DNA of 64,000 bases. Origin: JADLHS01 sp020848635 (GTDB taxonomy: Bacteria > Verrucomicrobiota > Verrucomicrobiia > Limisphaerales > JADLHS01). A program made the translations under genes and the position numbers. Of this stretch, positions 45,661 through 53,482 are shown in pieces. Position 1 is the first letter of the stretch. The number at the start of each line of letters is the position of its first letter. The notes under the pieces were generated by a model that was given only the letters and a program-made list of their open reading frames with translations, had not been told where the DNA came from and ran no database searches. The stretch is from assembly GCA_037044975.1 (NCBI GenBank), contig JBAOIL010000030.1:310001-374000 (forward strand). The letters run 5' to 3'.

Positions 45661-47520
45661 TCAATTGCGGGCCGAAATACTTTGCAGATTTGCGACGATG
45701 GCTTTTAGTTCCGCCAACGCCCTTTTCAATTCCTGATTTTCCGCCCGCAAAACTGCCGCGCCATCCTCGAATTTTCGGTTCAAACCCTGGATGGCAGCGA
45801 GCGCTACGCCACCTTCATCCAGCGGCGCGATGTGCTTGTCGTCCGTGCCGATCTTGAAGGCAGCTTGAAAATCCTGCGCGGTCGGGCCGATGTGTCGCGT
45901 GGTGGCGTCCTCCTTGTAGCTCCATTCGGAGATGGGCAATTGGGCGACTTGCTCCAGGATGCTGGCAGGGCTGATGGCGTTGAAGCCCTGCTTCAAGTTG
46001 CGGTCGCTGGAGTTGTTGAAGGTGCCGTTGACGGTGACGCCGGTCGTATTCGCGAGCAGCCGTTGGACATAGGGGGCATTGTTGACGGCGCCGACGGCCA
46101 GGATGATTTCGCCGTATCGGGCGCTGATGCGCGAAGTGCCGCCGCCGGCATTGTGGATGACATTGCCGCCGCTGGAGTTGGCGTAATAGTTGTAGCTCAA
46201 GTGGACGCCATCGCCGAAGCCTGGAAACGAACCGTAAAGGTTGCCATAGGAATTACCGCCCCCGAGCTGGACGCGAAGGTAGTCCGCTGAGTTCTCTCCA
46301 ATCTGAACATTCCCCACCAGCCGCACGCCACCACCGGCGCGCACGGAGAATTGTTGACTAGCAGTTGAATCAAAGTGACCTCCGGTCGAATCCGCCCAGA
46401 CAAATGATCCGAGATGATTGGCCCGGGCGTAGGCGCCCATCGCGGTGGAAGAATAGCCGCTGGCGGTGGTGTAAAAGCCCATCGCGGTCGAGAGATCGCC
46501 GCTGGCGGTGGTGCTATCGCCCATTGCAGTCGAGCTTGTGCCGCTGGCGATGTTACCCGCTCCCATCGCAGTAGCGCCAAAACCGGTGGCTCTGTTTCCC
46601 ACTCCTCCCAGGACCGAGGCATAATCCTCGCCGACGAGATTGGGATAGAGGCTATTCCCGCCGCCCCCAATGAAGCCTCCCACAAAACCATTGCTGATCA
46701 CGTTGCCAGCGTAACCGCCCACCGAATTCACCGTGGGGCTGGAATAGAGCGAGTCATACACCGAGGTAATCCGGAGCACGTTGGTGCCATTGATGCTGAG
46801 GTTCACGGGCTGGTTGTTCCCAGCGGTCAACGTCGTGGCGGCATGGGCGTGGTTCGCATAGGGCGCCGCGGTGAGGTTTTGCAATGGACTCAACGCCGCA
46901 AACCCATTCACGCCGTTATTGAACCAGATGCGCAGTTGCAGGTTGGTTTGCTGAAACAGCGCCGCGCTCAAGGCGGTCATGTTCGGCTGCGTGGCGTCTC
47001 CCAGCGGTACGGTGAACAAGCCATCGGCCACACTTGTAGTGACGGCGGCAGCGGGCTGGCTGCCGGCGCTGCTCGTGCCGTCGTTGCTCCAATATGTGGT
47101 GAACGTCAGGCTCTCCGGCGGGGCGCTCAAAAGCACCGTCGGCGTGCTGGTATAACCGCTGCCGGGGTTGTTCACCGTCATGCTCGTGACAATGCCGCTA
47201 GCAAGGTTCGCCGTCGCCACTGCGCCAGCTCCGCCTCCGCCCGCGATGGTGACGGTGGGCGCCGAGACGTAGCCGTTGCCGCCGAAGTTGACGGCGATGA
47301 TGGTGACGAATCCTCCGCTCACTGTGGCGCTGGCCGTGGCGGTGTGATGGGCGTTGGTGCTGGTGACGAGGGCGAACTTGAACTGGCCGGAACCGGTAAA
47401 GTTCGTGCCGTGACTGGTCACGCGACCTTGGTAGGTGACGACCGTGTTTTGGGCGGGGAGCGAAGGGATGCCCGCCGCAAGAGCCAGCCCGACGACGAGG
47501 GAGATGAGCCCGGTTTTCAT
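45661..47520 (-). CDS. Fibre protein C: glycine-rich N-domain, YadA-head repeats, S74 chaperone
   Basis: A 619-residue exported protein; the start at 47520 gives MKTGLISLVVGLALAAGIP and a signal peptide ending LPAQ. The N-terminal domain (VVTYQGRVTSHGTNFTGSG) contains an inserted glycine-rich unit (GYVSAPTVTIAGGGGAGAVA; NNPGSGYTSTPTVLLSAPP) shared only with protein D. Four 14-residue YadA-head units follow (STAMGDSTTASGDL-type). S74 starts with S505-D-R-N-L-K510. HIGPTAQDFQAAF and a coiled-coil tail (about 580-619) complete it. The 5' end lies 55 bases downstream of the small frameshifted gene copy 2. Confidence 0.86.
   Translation of the reverse strand: MKTGLISLVVGLALAAGIPSLPAQNTVVTYQGRVTSHGTNFTGSGQFKFALVTSTNAHHTATASATVSGGFVTIIAVNFGGNGYVSAPTVTIAGGGGAGAVATANLASGIVTSMTVNNPGSGYTSTPTVLLSAPPESLTFTTYWSNDGTSSAGSQPAAAVTTSVADGLFTVPLGDATQPNMTALSAALFQQTNLQLRIWFNNGVNGFAALSPLQNLTAAPYANHAHAATTLTAGNNQPVNLSINGTNVLRITSVYDSLYSSPTVNSVGGYAGNVISNGFVGGFIGGGGNSLYPNLVGEDYASVLGGVGNRATGFGATAMGAGNIASGTSSTAMGDSTTASGDLSTAMGFYTTASGYSSTAMGAYARANHLGSFVWADSTGGHFDSTASQQFSVRAGGGVRLVGNVQIGENSADYLRVQLGGGNSYGNLYGSFPGFGDGVHLSYNYYANSSGGNVIHNAGGGTSRISARYGEIILAVGAVNNAPYVQRLLANTTGVTVNGTFNNSSDRNLKQGFNAISPASILEQVAQLPISEWSYKEDATTRHIGPTAQDFQAAFKIGTDDKHIAPLDEGGVALAAIQGLNRKFEDGAAVLRAENQELKRALAELKAIVANLQSISARN
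46436..46603. repeat. Four 42-bp tandem repeats in fibre gene C
   Basis: Four in-frame 42-bp units starting CCCATCGCGGT or similar encode YadA-head repeats. The consensus is the same as for the units in fibre gene A, which would allow recombination between the genes. Confidence 0.75.
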
Positions 47521-47575
47521 GGTTTTAGTGTTGGTTGCGAGTTGAGGGTTGAAGATTGCAGGGGACGGATTTGCG

Positions 47576-48008
47576 TCAGGGTTTGAACAGGCGATAGAAC
47601 TTGGCCGGCCAGGAGGCGGGGACGACGATGGGATTGGTCGTGCCGCTCGGTGAGTTCGTCCAGTTGGCGGGCGACAAGGCCCAGGTTTCCTGCAGGTACA
47701 AAACCCGGGGTGGCGGGGGTCCACGAGATTGCCGCCTGCCCGCCCCCCGCTGGAATAATCGTAAGCATGGGAGCGTTGGTACCCTGCACCGCCGTGGGTA
47801 ACACCCAGAATCCGCCGGTGATCGAGTATTGTCCGTTCGTCATCGGCCCGCCGGCGTCCGGTTGGCCGATCGTGCCGCTGACGGAATAGACCCCGCCGGT
47901 GCTCGTGCCGCCACCGCCGGCGATTTTGAACCAGTCGATGGAATAGGTTTGGGCGGACGCCGTGAGGACGCTCGCGCTCAAGATCAGAGTGAAGAGCAGA
48001 GTTTTCAT
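47576..48008 (-). pseudogene. Small secreted 'GGGGTST' family protein, frameshifted copy 2
   Basis: Nearly identical to copy 1 at 40776-41208, with the same +1 shift just after the TPGFV position. Here the bases are GTACCTGCAG where intact relatives have GTCTTGCAG. The ancestral stop is at 47576, and the shifted frame runs on to 47517, overlapping the next start. It begins 17 bases after the stop of fibre gene D. If translated, the product keeps its signal peptide and core but has a garbled tail rich in Arg and Pro. Confidence 0.75.
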
Positions 48009-48163
48009 GTCTGGGTTCCTTTGGGTTATTCGTTCACGAATTTCTGGAGGAGTTTTTCGAGTTTTTCGACGCGTTCTTTGAGGGTCGAGTTTTCCGCCCG
48101 GGTTTCCTCCAGCTTCTGGTTCAAGCCCTGGATCGCCGCCAGCGCCACGCCGTCGGCATCCAC
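47580..48163. repeat. 584-bp near-identical direct repeat, copy 2
   Basis: Second copy of the block at 40780-41363. It joins the small frameshifted gene to the last codons of fibre gene D. Direct orientation and near identity mean recombination between copies could delete or duplicate the 6.8 kb between them, including fibre genes A, B and C. Confidence 0.9.
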
Positions 48164-50296
48164 CGTGGCGATGTGTTTGTCATCGATCCCGAGGCCGAAG
48201 CTGGCGTAAAAATCCTGGGCGACGGGGCCGATATGCTTGCTGGTGGCATCCGTCTTATAGTTCCAACCTGAGATTGGCAGGGCCGCCACTTTCGCCAGCA
48301 CTTCAAGCGGATTGATGGCGGAAAAATTCTCCTTAACGTTGCGATCACTGACCGGGAAATACCCTCCAATGCTCAGCACCAAGTTGCCGTTCGAGTCCAG
48401 GCGCATCAATTGTGCTCCCCCACCTGCATTGCCTTGATTGTTGTCGTGCGTTCCGGCGCGATACCAATAGAAATTTGCCCCGACGGGAGCGCGAAAGTAA
48501 TACCCAAAACTTTGCACGCCGAGGCCGTAATCAGTGCCCCAGAGATTCAGCATCTGGCGGGTGGCGAAGCCGAAGGAGAGCGCCGGGGTGTTATCGCTGA
48601 GCTGAACCCCCCCGGTAGCGCGAATGGCAAATTGATTGTTGGTGGTCGAGGCAAAGTCAGCGTTCTGCGAATCCGCCCAGACGAATGCGCCGGTATGATT
48701 GGCTTTGGCCCGGCGGCCGGCGGCAAAGGCGTAATTGGTGGCCGTGTTCAAAAGTCCGCCCGGAATCGTGGCATACTGCGCATTCGCCACGATGTCGTTA
48801 TTGATGCCGCCCGCGATGGTGGCATACTGCGCACTCGCCGCGATGTCGTTGTCGGACCCGCCGCCAATCGCGCTAGCGAAGGAGTTGGTGCCGATGCTGT
48901 TGGCGATACCCCCTGCGATCGTGGCATAAGTCGCATTCGCTAGGATGTCATTGTTTTGGCCGCCACCCACCACGCTGTAATCGGAGTAAATGCCGATGTC
49001 GTTGAAACCGCCGCCCGCGATGGTGGCAGTTGGCGCATTGGCTGCGATGGTGTTGGCCAAGCCGCCGCCCACGACGCCGTAATCGGCCCACACCGAATTG
49101 GTGCGGGCGCTGCCAATGAAACTGCCCGAGCCGCCCCCGCCGATCGTCGCGCCCACCACGCCCGCACCCACAAAGTTGCGCGCCGAACCGCCAATTACGT
49201 TCACCGTGTCCGTGCTCGCCGTCGGCTCCAGCCGCAGCCCGCGCTGATTGTTAACCTTAAACTCCAGCGGCTGGTTGTCCGTCGTGCCGACCGAATGCGT
49301 GCCGGGTGTCGTGCCTGCGTTGCCCGCCGTGCGCCAGAAGGTCGTATTGAAGTTCGCCGCGTTCACATCCGCCGCCGCGATGGTGCCATCCGTGATTTCC
49401 GCCGAGGCGATGCTGTTTCCGAGCAGGCTGACGTTGGCGCTTAGGCGCGCGTCTGGCACCGTGCCGGTGGTCAGTTGCGAGGCGTTGAGCGCCGTCAGCC
49501 CCGCGCCGTTGCCGCTGAAATTGTTGCCCGCATTGTTGAACGTCACCACGTTACCGTAGGTGCCGCCCAGGTTGGCCGTGCCCAACGTGCCCAGCAAATT
49601 GCTCGCGCTACCCGCGGTGCCCGCCACCAACGAGTAGGGCGCGGCCGTCAGTGGTTGCGCCGGGTGCAACACGCCAAAGCCGTTCACGCCGTCATTGAAC
49701 CAGATTCTCAGCTTCAAGTTGGGCTGCGTGAAGAGTCCGGGTGGCAGGGCCGTCATGTTCGCCAGCGTCCCATCTCCCAGGCGTGCGGTGAACAGCCCGT
49801 CCGCAACGGACGCGTCCACGCCGGCCGTTGGCTCGCTGCCCGCGCTGCTCGTGCCGTCGTTGCTCCAATACGACGTGTAGGCAAAGGTTTCTGGCGGCGC
49901 GGCTACGGTTACGTCGGGAGTGCTGGTGTAAGCCGAACCGGGATTGTTGACCGTGATCGCGGTCACGACTCCACCGCTGATGCTGGCCGTGGCGGTCGCG
50001 CCCGAACCGCCTCCGCCCGCGATGGTGACGGTGGGCGCCGTAATGTAACCGTTGCCGCCGCTGATGAGGTTGATGATGGTGACAAAGCCACCGCTGGTGA
50101 TGGCCTCGGCCTTGGCCGTGGTCTCGATGTTGGTGGCAGTGACGAGGGCGAACTTGAACTGGCCGGTGCCGGTGAAGTTCGTGCCGTGACTGGTCACGCG
50201 ACCTTGGTAGGTGATGACCGTGTTTTGGGCGTGAGCGGAGTCAGTGATGCAGAGCGACGCCAGCAGCATCGCAAGGAGGTTGAATTTAGTTTGCAT
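48026..50296 (-). CDS. Fibre protein D: glycine-rich N-domain, YadA-head repeats, S74 chaperone
   Basis: A 756-residue exported protein with a signal peptide (ending SAHAQ). It shares its N-terminal domain and glycine-rich insert with protein C (GYITAPTVTIAGGGGSGATA). The middle has YadA-head-like units (SDYSVVGGGQNNDILA; ATIAGGIANSIGTNS) and the block NQPLEFKVNNQRGLRLEP. S74 begins with S650-D-R-N-V-K655 and includes HIGPVAQDFYASFG. Its last 46 residues are identical to those of protein A because of the 584-bp repeat. D therefore looks like a mosaic: C-like front, A-like back. Confidence 0.88.
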   Translation of the reverse strand: MQTKFNLLAMLLASLCITDSAHAQNTVITYQGRVTSHGTNFTGTGQFKFALVTATNIETTAKAEAITSGGFVTIINLISGGNGYITAPTVTIAGGGGSGATATASISGGVVTAITVNNPGSAYTSTPDVTVAAPPETFAYTSYWSNDGTSSAGSEPTAGVDASVADGLFTARLGDGTLANMTALPPGLFTQPNLKLRIWFNDGVNGFGVLHPAQPLTAAPYSLVAGTAGSASNLLGTLGTANLGGTYGNVVTFNNAGNNFSGNGAGLTALNASQLTTGTVPDARLSANVSLLGNSIASAEITDGTIAAADVNAANFNTTFWRTAGNAGTTPGTHSVGTTDNQPLEFKVNNQRGLRLEPTASTDTVNVIGGSARNFVGAGVVGATIGGGGSGSFIGSARTNSVWADYGVVGGGLANTIAANAPTATIAGGGFNDIGIYSDYSVVGGGQNNDILANATYATIAGGIANSIGTNSFASAIGGGSDNDIAASAQYATIAGGINNDIVANAQYATIPGGLLNTATNYAFAAGRRAKANHTGAFVWADSQNADFASTTNNQFAIRATGGVQLSDNTPALSFGFATRQMLNLWGTDYGLGVQSFGYYFRAPVGANFYWYRAGTHDNNQGNAGGGAQLMRLDSNGNLVLSIGGYFPVSDRNVKENFSAINPLEVLAKVAALPISGWNYKTDATSKHIGPVAQDFYASFGLGIDDKHIATVDADGVALAAIQGLNQKLEETRAENSTLKERVEKLEKLLQKFVNE

Positions 50297-50342
50297 GGCT
50301 TTTTGGGGTTATGGGTTATATGTCACAATTCATCGGTGATGC

Positions 50343-53300
50343 TCACCTGACCGACTGGCTCAGCAGTTTCTCCAGACGCTCCACGCGCCGTTCGAGTGAT
50401 TCGTTCCAGGTCTTCAACGCCGCGTTCTCGGCGCGGGTTTCATCGAGCTTCTGATTCAAGCCCTGGATGGCCGCGAGCGCCACGCCGTCTGCGTCTACGG
50501 TGGCGATGTGTTTGTCGTCCTCGCCCAGGCCGAACGCGGCGCGGAAATCCTGCGCCATCGGGCCGACGTGCTTCACGCCGGGGCGATTCGTGTAGCTCCA
50601 GCTTTGCAGGGGCAAGGCCGCCACTTTTTCCAACACCTCCTGCGCATCCACAGCGGCGAAGTCTGCCTTCGCATTCCGGTCACTGGTGAGCACGACCGCG
50701 CCGTTCACGAAAAGACCGCCGGCCTGGAGGTTCATCCGGTCCGCTCCCGCCACGCGAAAGGTCATCTGACCACTGGCGAGGTAACCGATCTGTCCCGGTG
50801 TGCTCGTGGCATCATCGAAATTGATCGCGCCAAGGAAGGTGGTAGACGTGGCCGTGTTCTTTAGAATCAGCACCGCGCCGTTTCCATTGTTGGTGGTGGT
50901 GAAGCGGCCGACGGCCAGTCCGTTTTGAACTTCGAGCGGATAGGCCGGCGTGGTGGTGCCGAGGCCAAGATTGCCGGAACTCTTCAGGCTCATCAGCGGG
51001 ACGCCGCCGCCGGCGTCGCCATTGGCGTCCGTGTGACTGCCCCCGCGATACCAAAAGAAATCACCACCGCTTCGAAAGTAGCCCGCACCGCCTTGCACAC
51101 CGAGGCCGTATTCGGTGCTCCAAAGGTTAATCATCTGCCGGGTCTGGCTGCCGAAGCTCAGGCTGGCGGGTGGATTAATTTCCACGTTGGCGTTGAAATT
51201 GTTCGCTCCACCAAACGTCTGGCTGGAGTTGAGCAAGGCGACATTGGCCGACAACCGCGCGTCGGCGATCGTGCCGGTCAGGCTTCCCGCATTAAGCGCA
51301 GTCAAGCCGCTGCCGTTGCCCGCAAAAATGCCGCTGAAGGTCCCCTTAGTGATCCACACCGTCAACTCGCTGAACCCGTAGTTCGCGCCGATCAAATCCA
51401 CCATACCATCCCCGTTCACATCCGCGGCAGTAACGGAAGAAAGTATGCTGCCGACGACCAACGAGGAGCCCAGCGCGAAGCCACCGCTCCCGTTGTTCGT
51501 CAGCACCGTCATGGTGCCCAAGTTTCCACTGATCAAATCGGCCTTGCCATCGCCATTAACGTCTGCCGACGCGACCGACTGAGGAAAGTAGCCTACGACC
51601 GGAGAGGATCCCAGCGCGAAGCCAGCGCCCCCGCTGTTCGTCAGCACCGTCAGCGTGTTGGTGCCGCTGTTCGCGCTGACCAAATCTACCCGGCCATCCC
51701 CGTTCACATCTGCAGCTGTGACCGAAAAAGGCTCGCTACCTACGCCCGGCGAGGAGGCGAACACGAAGCCGCCACTCCCGATGTTTGTCAACACCGTCAG
51801 CGTGTTGGCGCCTCGATTCGCACTGATCAAATCTGGTTTGCCGTCCCCGTTCACATCCGCGGACGTGACCGAATAAGGCACGCTTCCCACACCCGGAGAG
51901 GCGGAGAGAACGAAGCCGCCGCTCCCGTTATTGGTCAACACCGTCAGCGTATCTGGACCAGCGTTCGCGCTGATCAAATCCGGCCTGCCATCCCCGTTGA
52001 CATCCGCCGACGTGACGCATAGAGACCCGCCGCCGCGCGAGGAGGACAGCGCGAAGCCGCCGCTGCCGTCGTTTGTCAAGACCGCCAACCCTCCGATGCC
52101 GCCGGCGATCAAGTCCGCCTTGCCATCCCCGTTCACCTCCGCCGACGTGACCGACTGCGGCTGGCTGCCCACACTGAGAGAAGAGGCCAAGACGAAGCCG
52201 CCGGACCCGTTGTTGGTTAAGACCGTCAGCGTGTTGTCAAAGGTGTTCGCGCTGATCAAATCTGCCTTGCCATCCCCGTTCACGTCCACCGCCGTGACGG
52301 ACCTGGGCTCGCTTCCTACGCCCGGCGAGGAGGCCACCACAAAGATGCCCGGCCAGGTGAAAGCGCCGGCGCTATTGACAGAACCCAAAGGCACACCGGT
52401 CACGCCCGCCCCATTGCCGGAGAACGTGCCGCTGACTGTGCCGGTGACGATGACATTTCCGTTCACCGCCAGGGCCGCGCCGTTGGGGTTGTTGGTGTTG
52501 ATGCCCACGCCGCCCAAGGCGCGGATCAAGAACTGGTCGTCGGTCGTGGAGGCAAAGTCCGCAGCTTGGTGGTCAGCCCACACGAAAGCGCCCTCGTGAA
52601 GCGCTTTGGCCCGGCGGCCGGCGGCAAAACTGTAAAGCCCGCCGGCCAGATTCTTCTCCCCACCCGGCACGGTCGCGAAGCCGTTCGTGGCTTGGTTGGC
52701 GGAACCGCCGCCGACAAACGCGCCGCCGCCACTGGCAAGGTTGTTGTCGCCGCCGCCGAGCGTGGCGTAGTTGCCGCTGACCCGGTTGCCCAGCCCGGCA
52801 CCGAGGAAGGCCGTGTAACCGCTGGCCTCGTTGCCATAGCCGCCCGCCACGACCGAACGTTCGCCGCTGGCCTTGTTCAAATAGCCGCCGCCCACCGTCG
52901 CTTGTTGGCCAGTGGCAGTGTTCTGAAGTCCACCGCTGACGGTCGCATGGGTAGCGCTGGCGTTGTTGGCGGTCCCGCCGCTGACGGTGGCAAAAGCAGC
53001 ACTCGCGGTATTGCCCGCCCCCAAGGCGACAGAAGAAAGGTTGGTGTTCATGGTCAGCCCCGCGACCGTGATGGCGTTTGCTGACGTGCCCGCGCTGCCG
53101 GCAAACACCGCATACGGCGTGGCGGTCAGCCGCTGCCGTGGTGCGAGCATGGCGAACACGCCGCCGCCATTCGTGCGCATGGCGATTTCCAGCCAACGCG
53201 GCGAACCGGGAAACTGGTTCCCAAAATCCAGCGTCACCGTGAACAGCCCGTTGGTTACGGCGGTGGCGGAATTCGTCAGCCAGCCTCCCATTGGCACGCC

Positions 53301-53471
53301 GCCGTTGTCGTCATTGAAAACCCCAAACCGCAAATCGTAGCTGCCGTTGGCAGGGTTGGCGCCGTCAGCGAGCCGGCCTTGGTAAGTGAAGGCGGTGCCC
53401 TGGGCGTGGGTGGAAAGGCAGATGGCAGATAGCAGATGGCAGATGGAGATCAGTTTGAGTTTGGTTTTCAC
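50343..53471 (-). CDS. Fibre protein E: YadA-head, seven FG-GAP/VCBS repeats, S74 chaperone
   Basis: A 1042-residue exported protein starting with GTG at 53471, preceded by AAGGAA. A signal peptide (ending STHAQ) and the FTYQGRLADGANP domain are followed by YadA-head units (ATVSGGTANNASATH; SVVAGGYGNEASGYT). Seven repeats of about 49 residues of the FG-GAP/VCBS type come next (SVTAVDVNGDGKADLISAN; LTVLTNNGSGGFVLASS). Each has a DVNGDG calcium-loop motif, suggesting a propeller. S74 begins with S930-D-R-N-A-K935, followed by HVGPMAQDFRAAFG and a coiled coil ending the protein. It lies 11 bases downstream of gene F, so the two are co-transcribed. Confidence 0.88.
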   Translation of the reverse strand: MKTKLKLISICHLLSAICLSTHAQGTAFTYQGRLADGANPANGSYDLRFGVFNDDNGGVPMGGWLTNSATAVTNGLFTVTLDFGNQFPGSPRWLEIAMRTNGGGVFAMLAPRQRLTATPYAVFAGSAGTSANAITVAGLTMNTNLSSVALGAGNTASAAFATVSGGTANNASATHATVSGGLQNTATGQQATVGGGYLNKASGERSVVAGGYGNEASGYTAFLGAGLGNRVSGNYATLGGGDNNLASGGGAFVGGGSANQATNGFATVPGGEKNLAGGLYSFAAGRRAKALHEGAFVWADHQAADFASTTDDQFLIRALGGVGINTNNPNGAALAVNGNVIVTGTVSGTFSGNGAGVTGVPLGSVNSAGAFTWPGIFVVASSPGVGSEPRSVTAVDVNGDGKADLISANTFDNTLTVLTNNGSGGFVLASSLSVGSQPQSVTSAEVNGDGKADLIAGGIGGLAVLTNDGSGGFALSSSRGGGSLCVTSADVNGDGRPDLISANAGPDTLTVLTNNGSGGFVLSASPGVGSVPYSVTSADVNGDGKPDLISANRGANTLTVLTNIGSGGFVFASSPGVGSEPFSVTAADVNGDGRVDLVSANSGTNTLTVLTNSGGAGFALGSSPVVGYFPQSVASADVNGDGKADLISGNLGTMTVLTNNGSGGFALGSSLVVGSILSSVTAADVNGDGMVDLIGANYGFSELTVWITKGTFSGIFAGNGSGLTALNAGSLTGTIADARLSANVALLNSSQTFGGANNFNANVEINPPASLSFGSQTRQMINLWSTEYGLGVQGGAGYFRSGGDFFWYRGGSHTDANGDAGGGVPLMSLKSSGNLGLGTTTPAYPLEVQNGLAVGRFTTTNNGNGAVLILKNTATSTTFLGAINFDDATSTPGQIGYLASGQMTFRVAGADRMNLQAGGLFVNGAVVLTSDRNAKADFAAVDAQEVLEKVAALPLQSWSYTNRPGVKHVGPMAQDFRAAFGLGEDDKHIATVDADGVALAAIQGLNQKLDETRAENAALKTWNESLERRVERLEKLLSQSVR
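51345..52301. repeat. Tandem repeats of about 147 bp coding FG-GAP/VCBS units in gene E
   Basis: Seven units encode the DVNGDG-type repeats of protein E. They are more diverged than those of gene F; one unit is several residues shorter. Confidence 0.75.
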
Positions 53472-53482
53472 GGTTGGGTTCC

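Noticed and set aside
47520..47724. N-terminal extension of fibre gene C rich in Pro, Arg and Ser
   Set aside because: It is the small secreted gene read in another frame; a similar extension appears before gene A, and the real starts have signal peptides.
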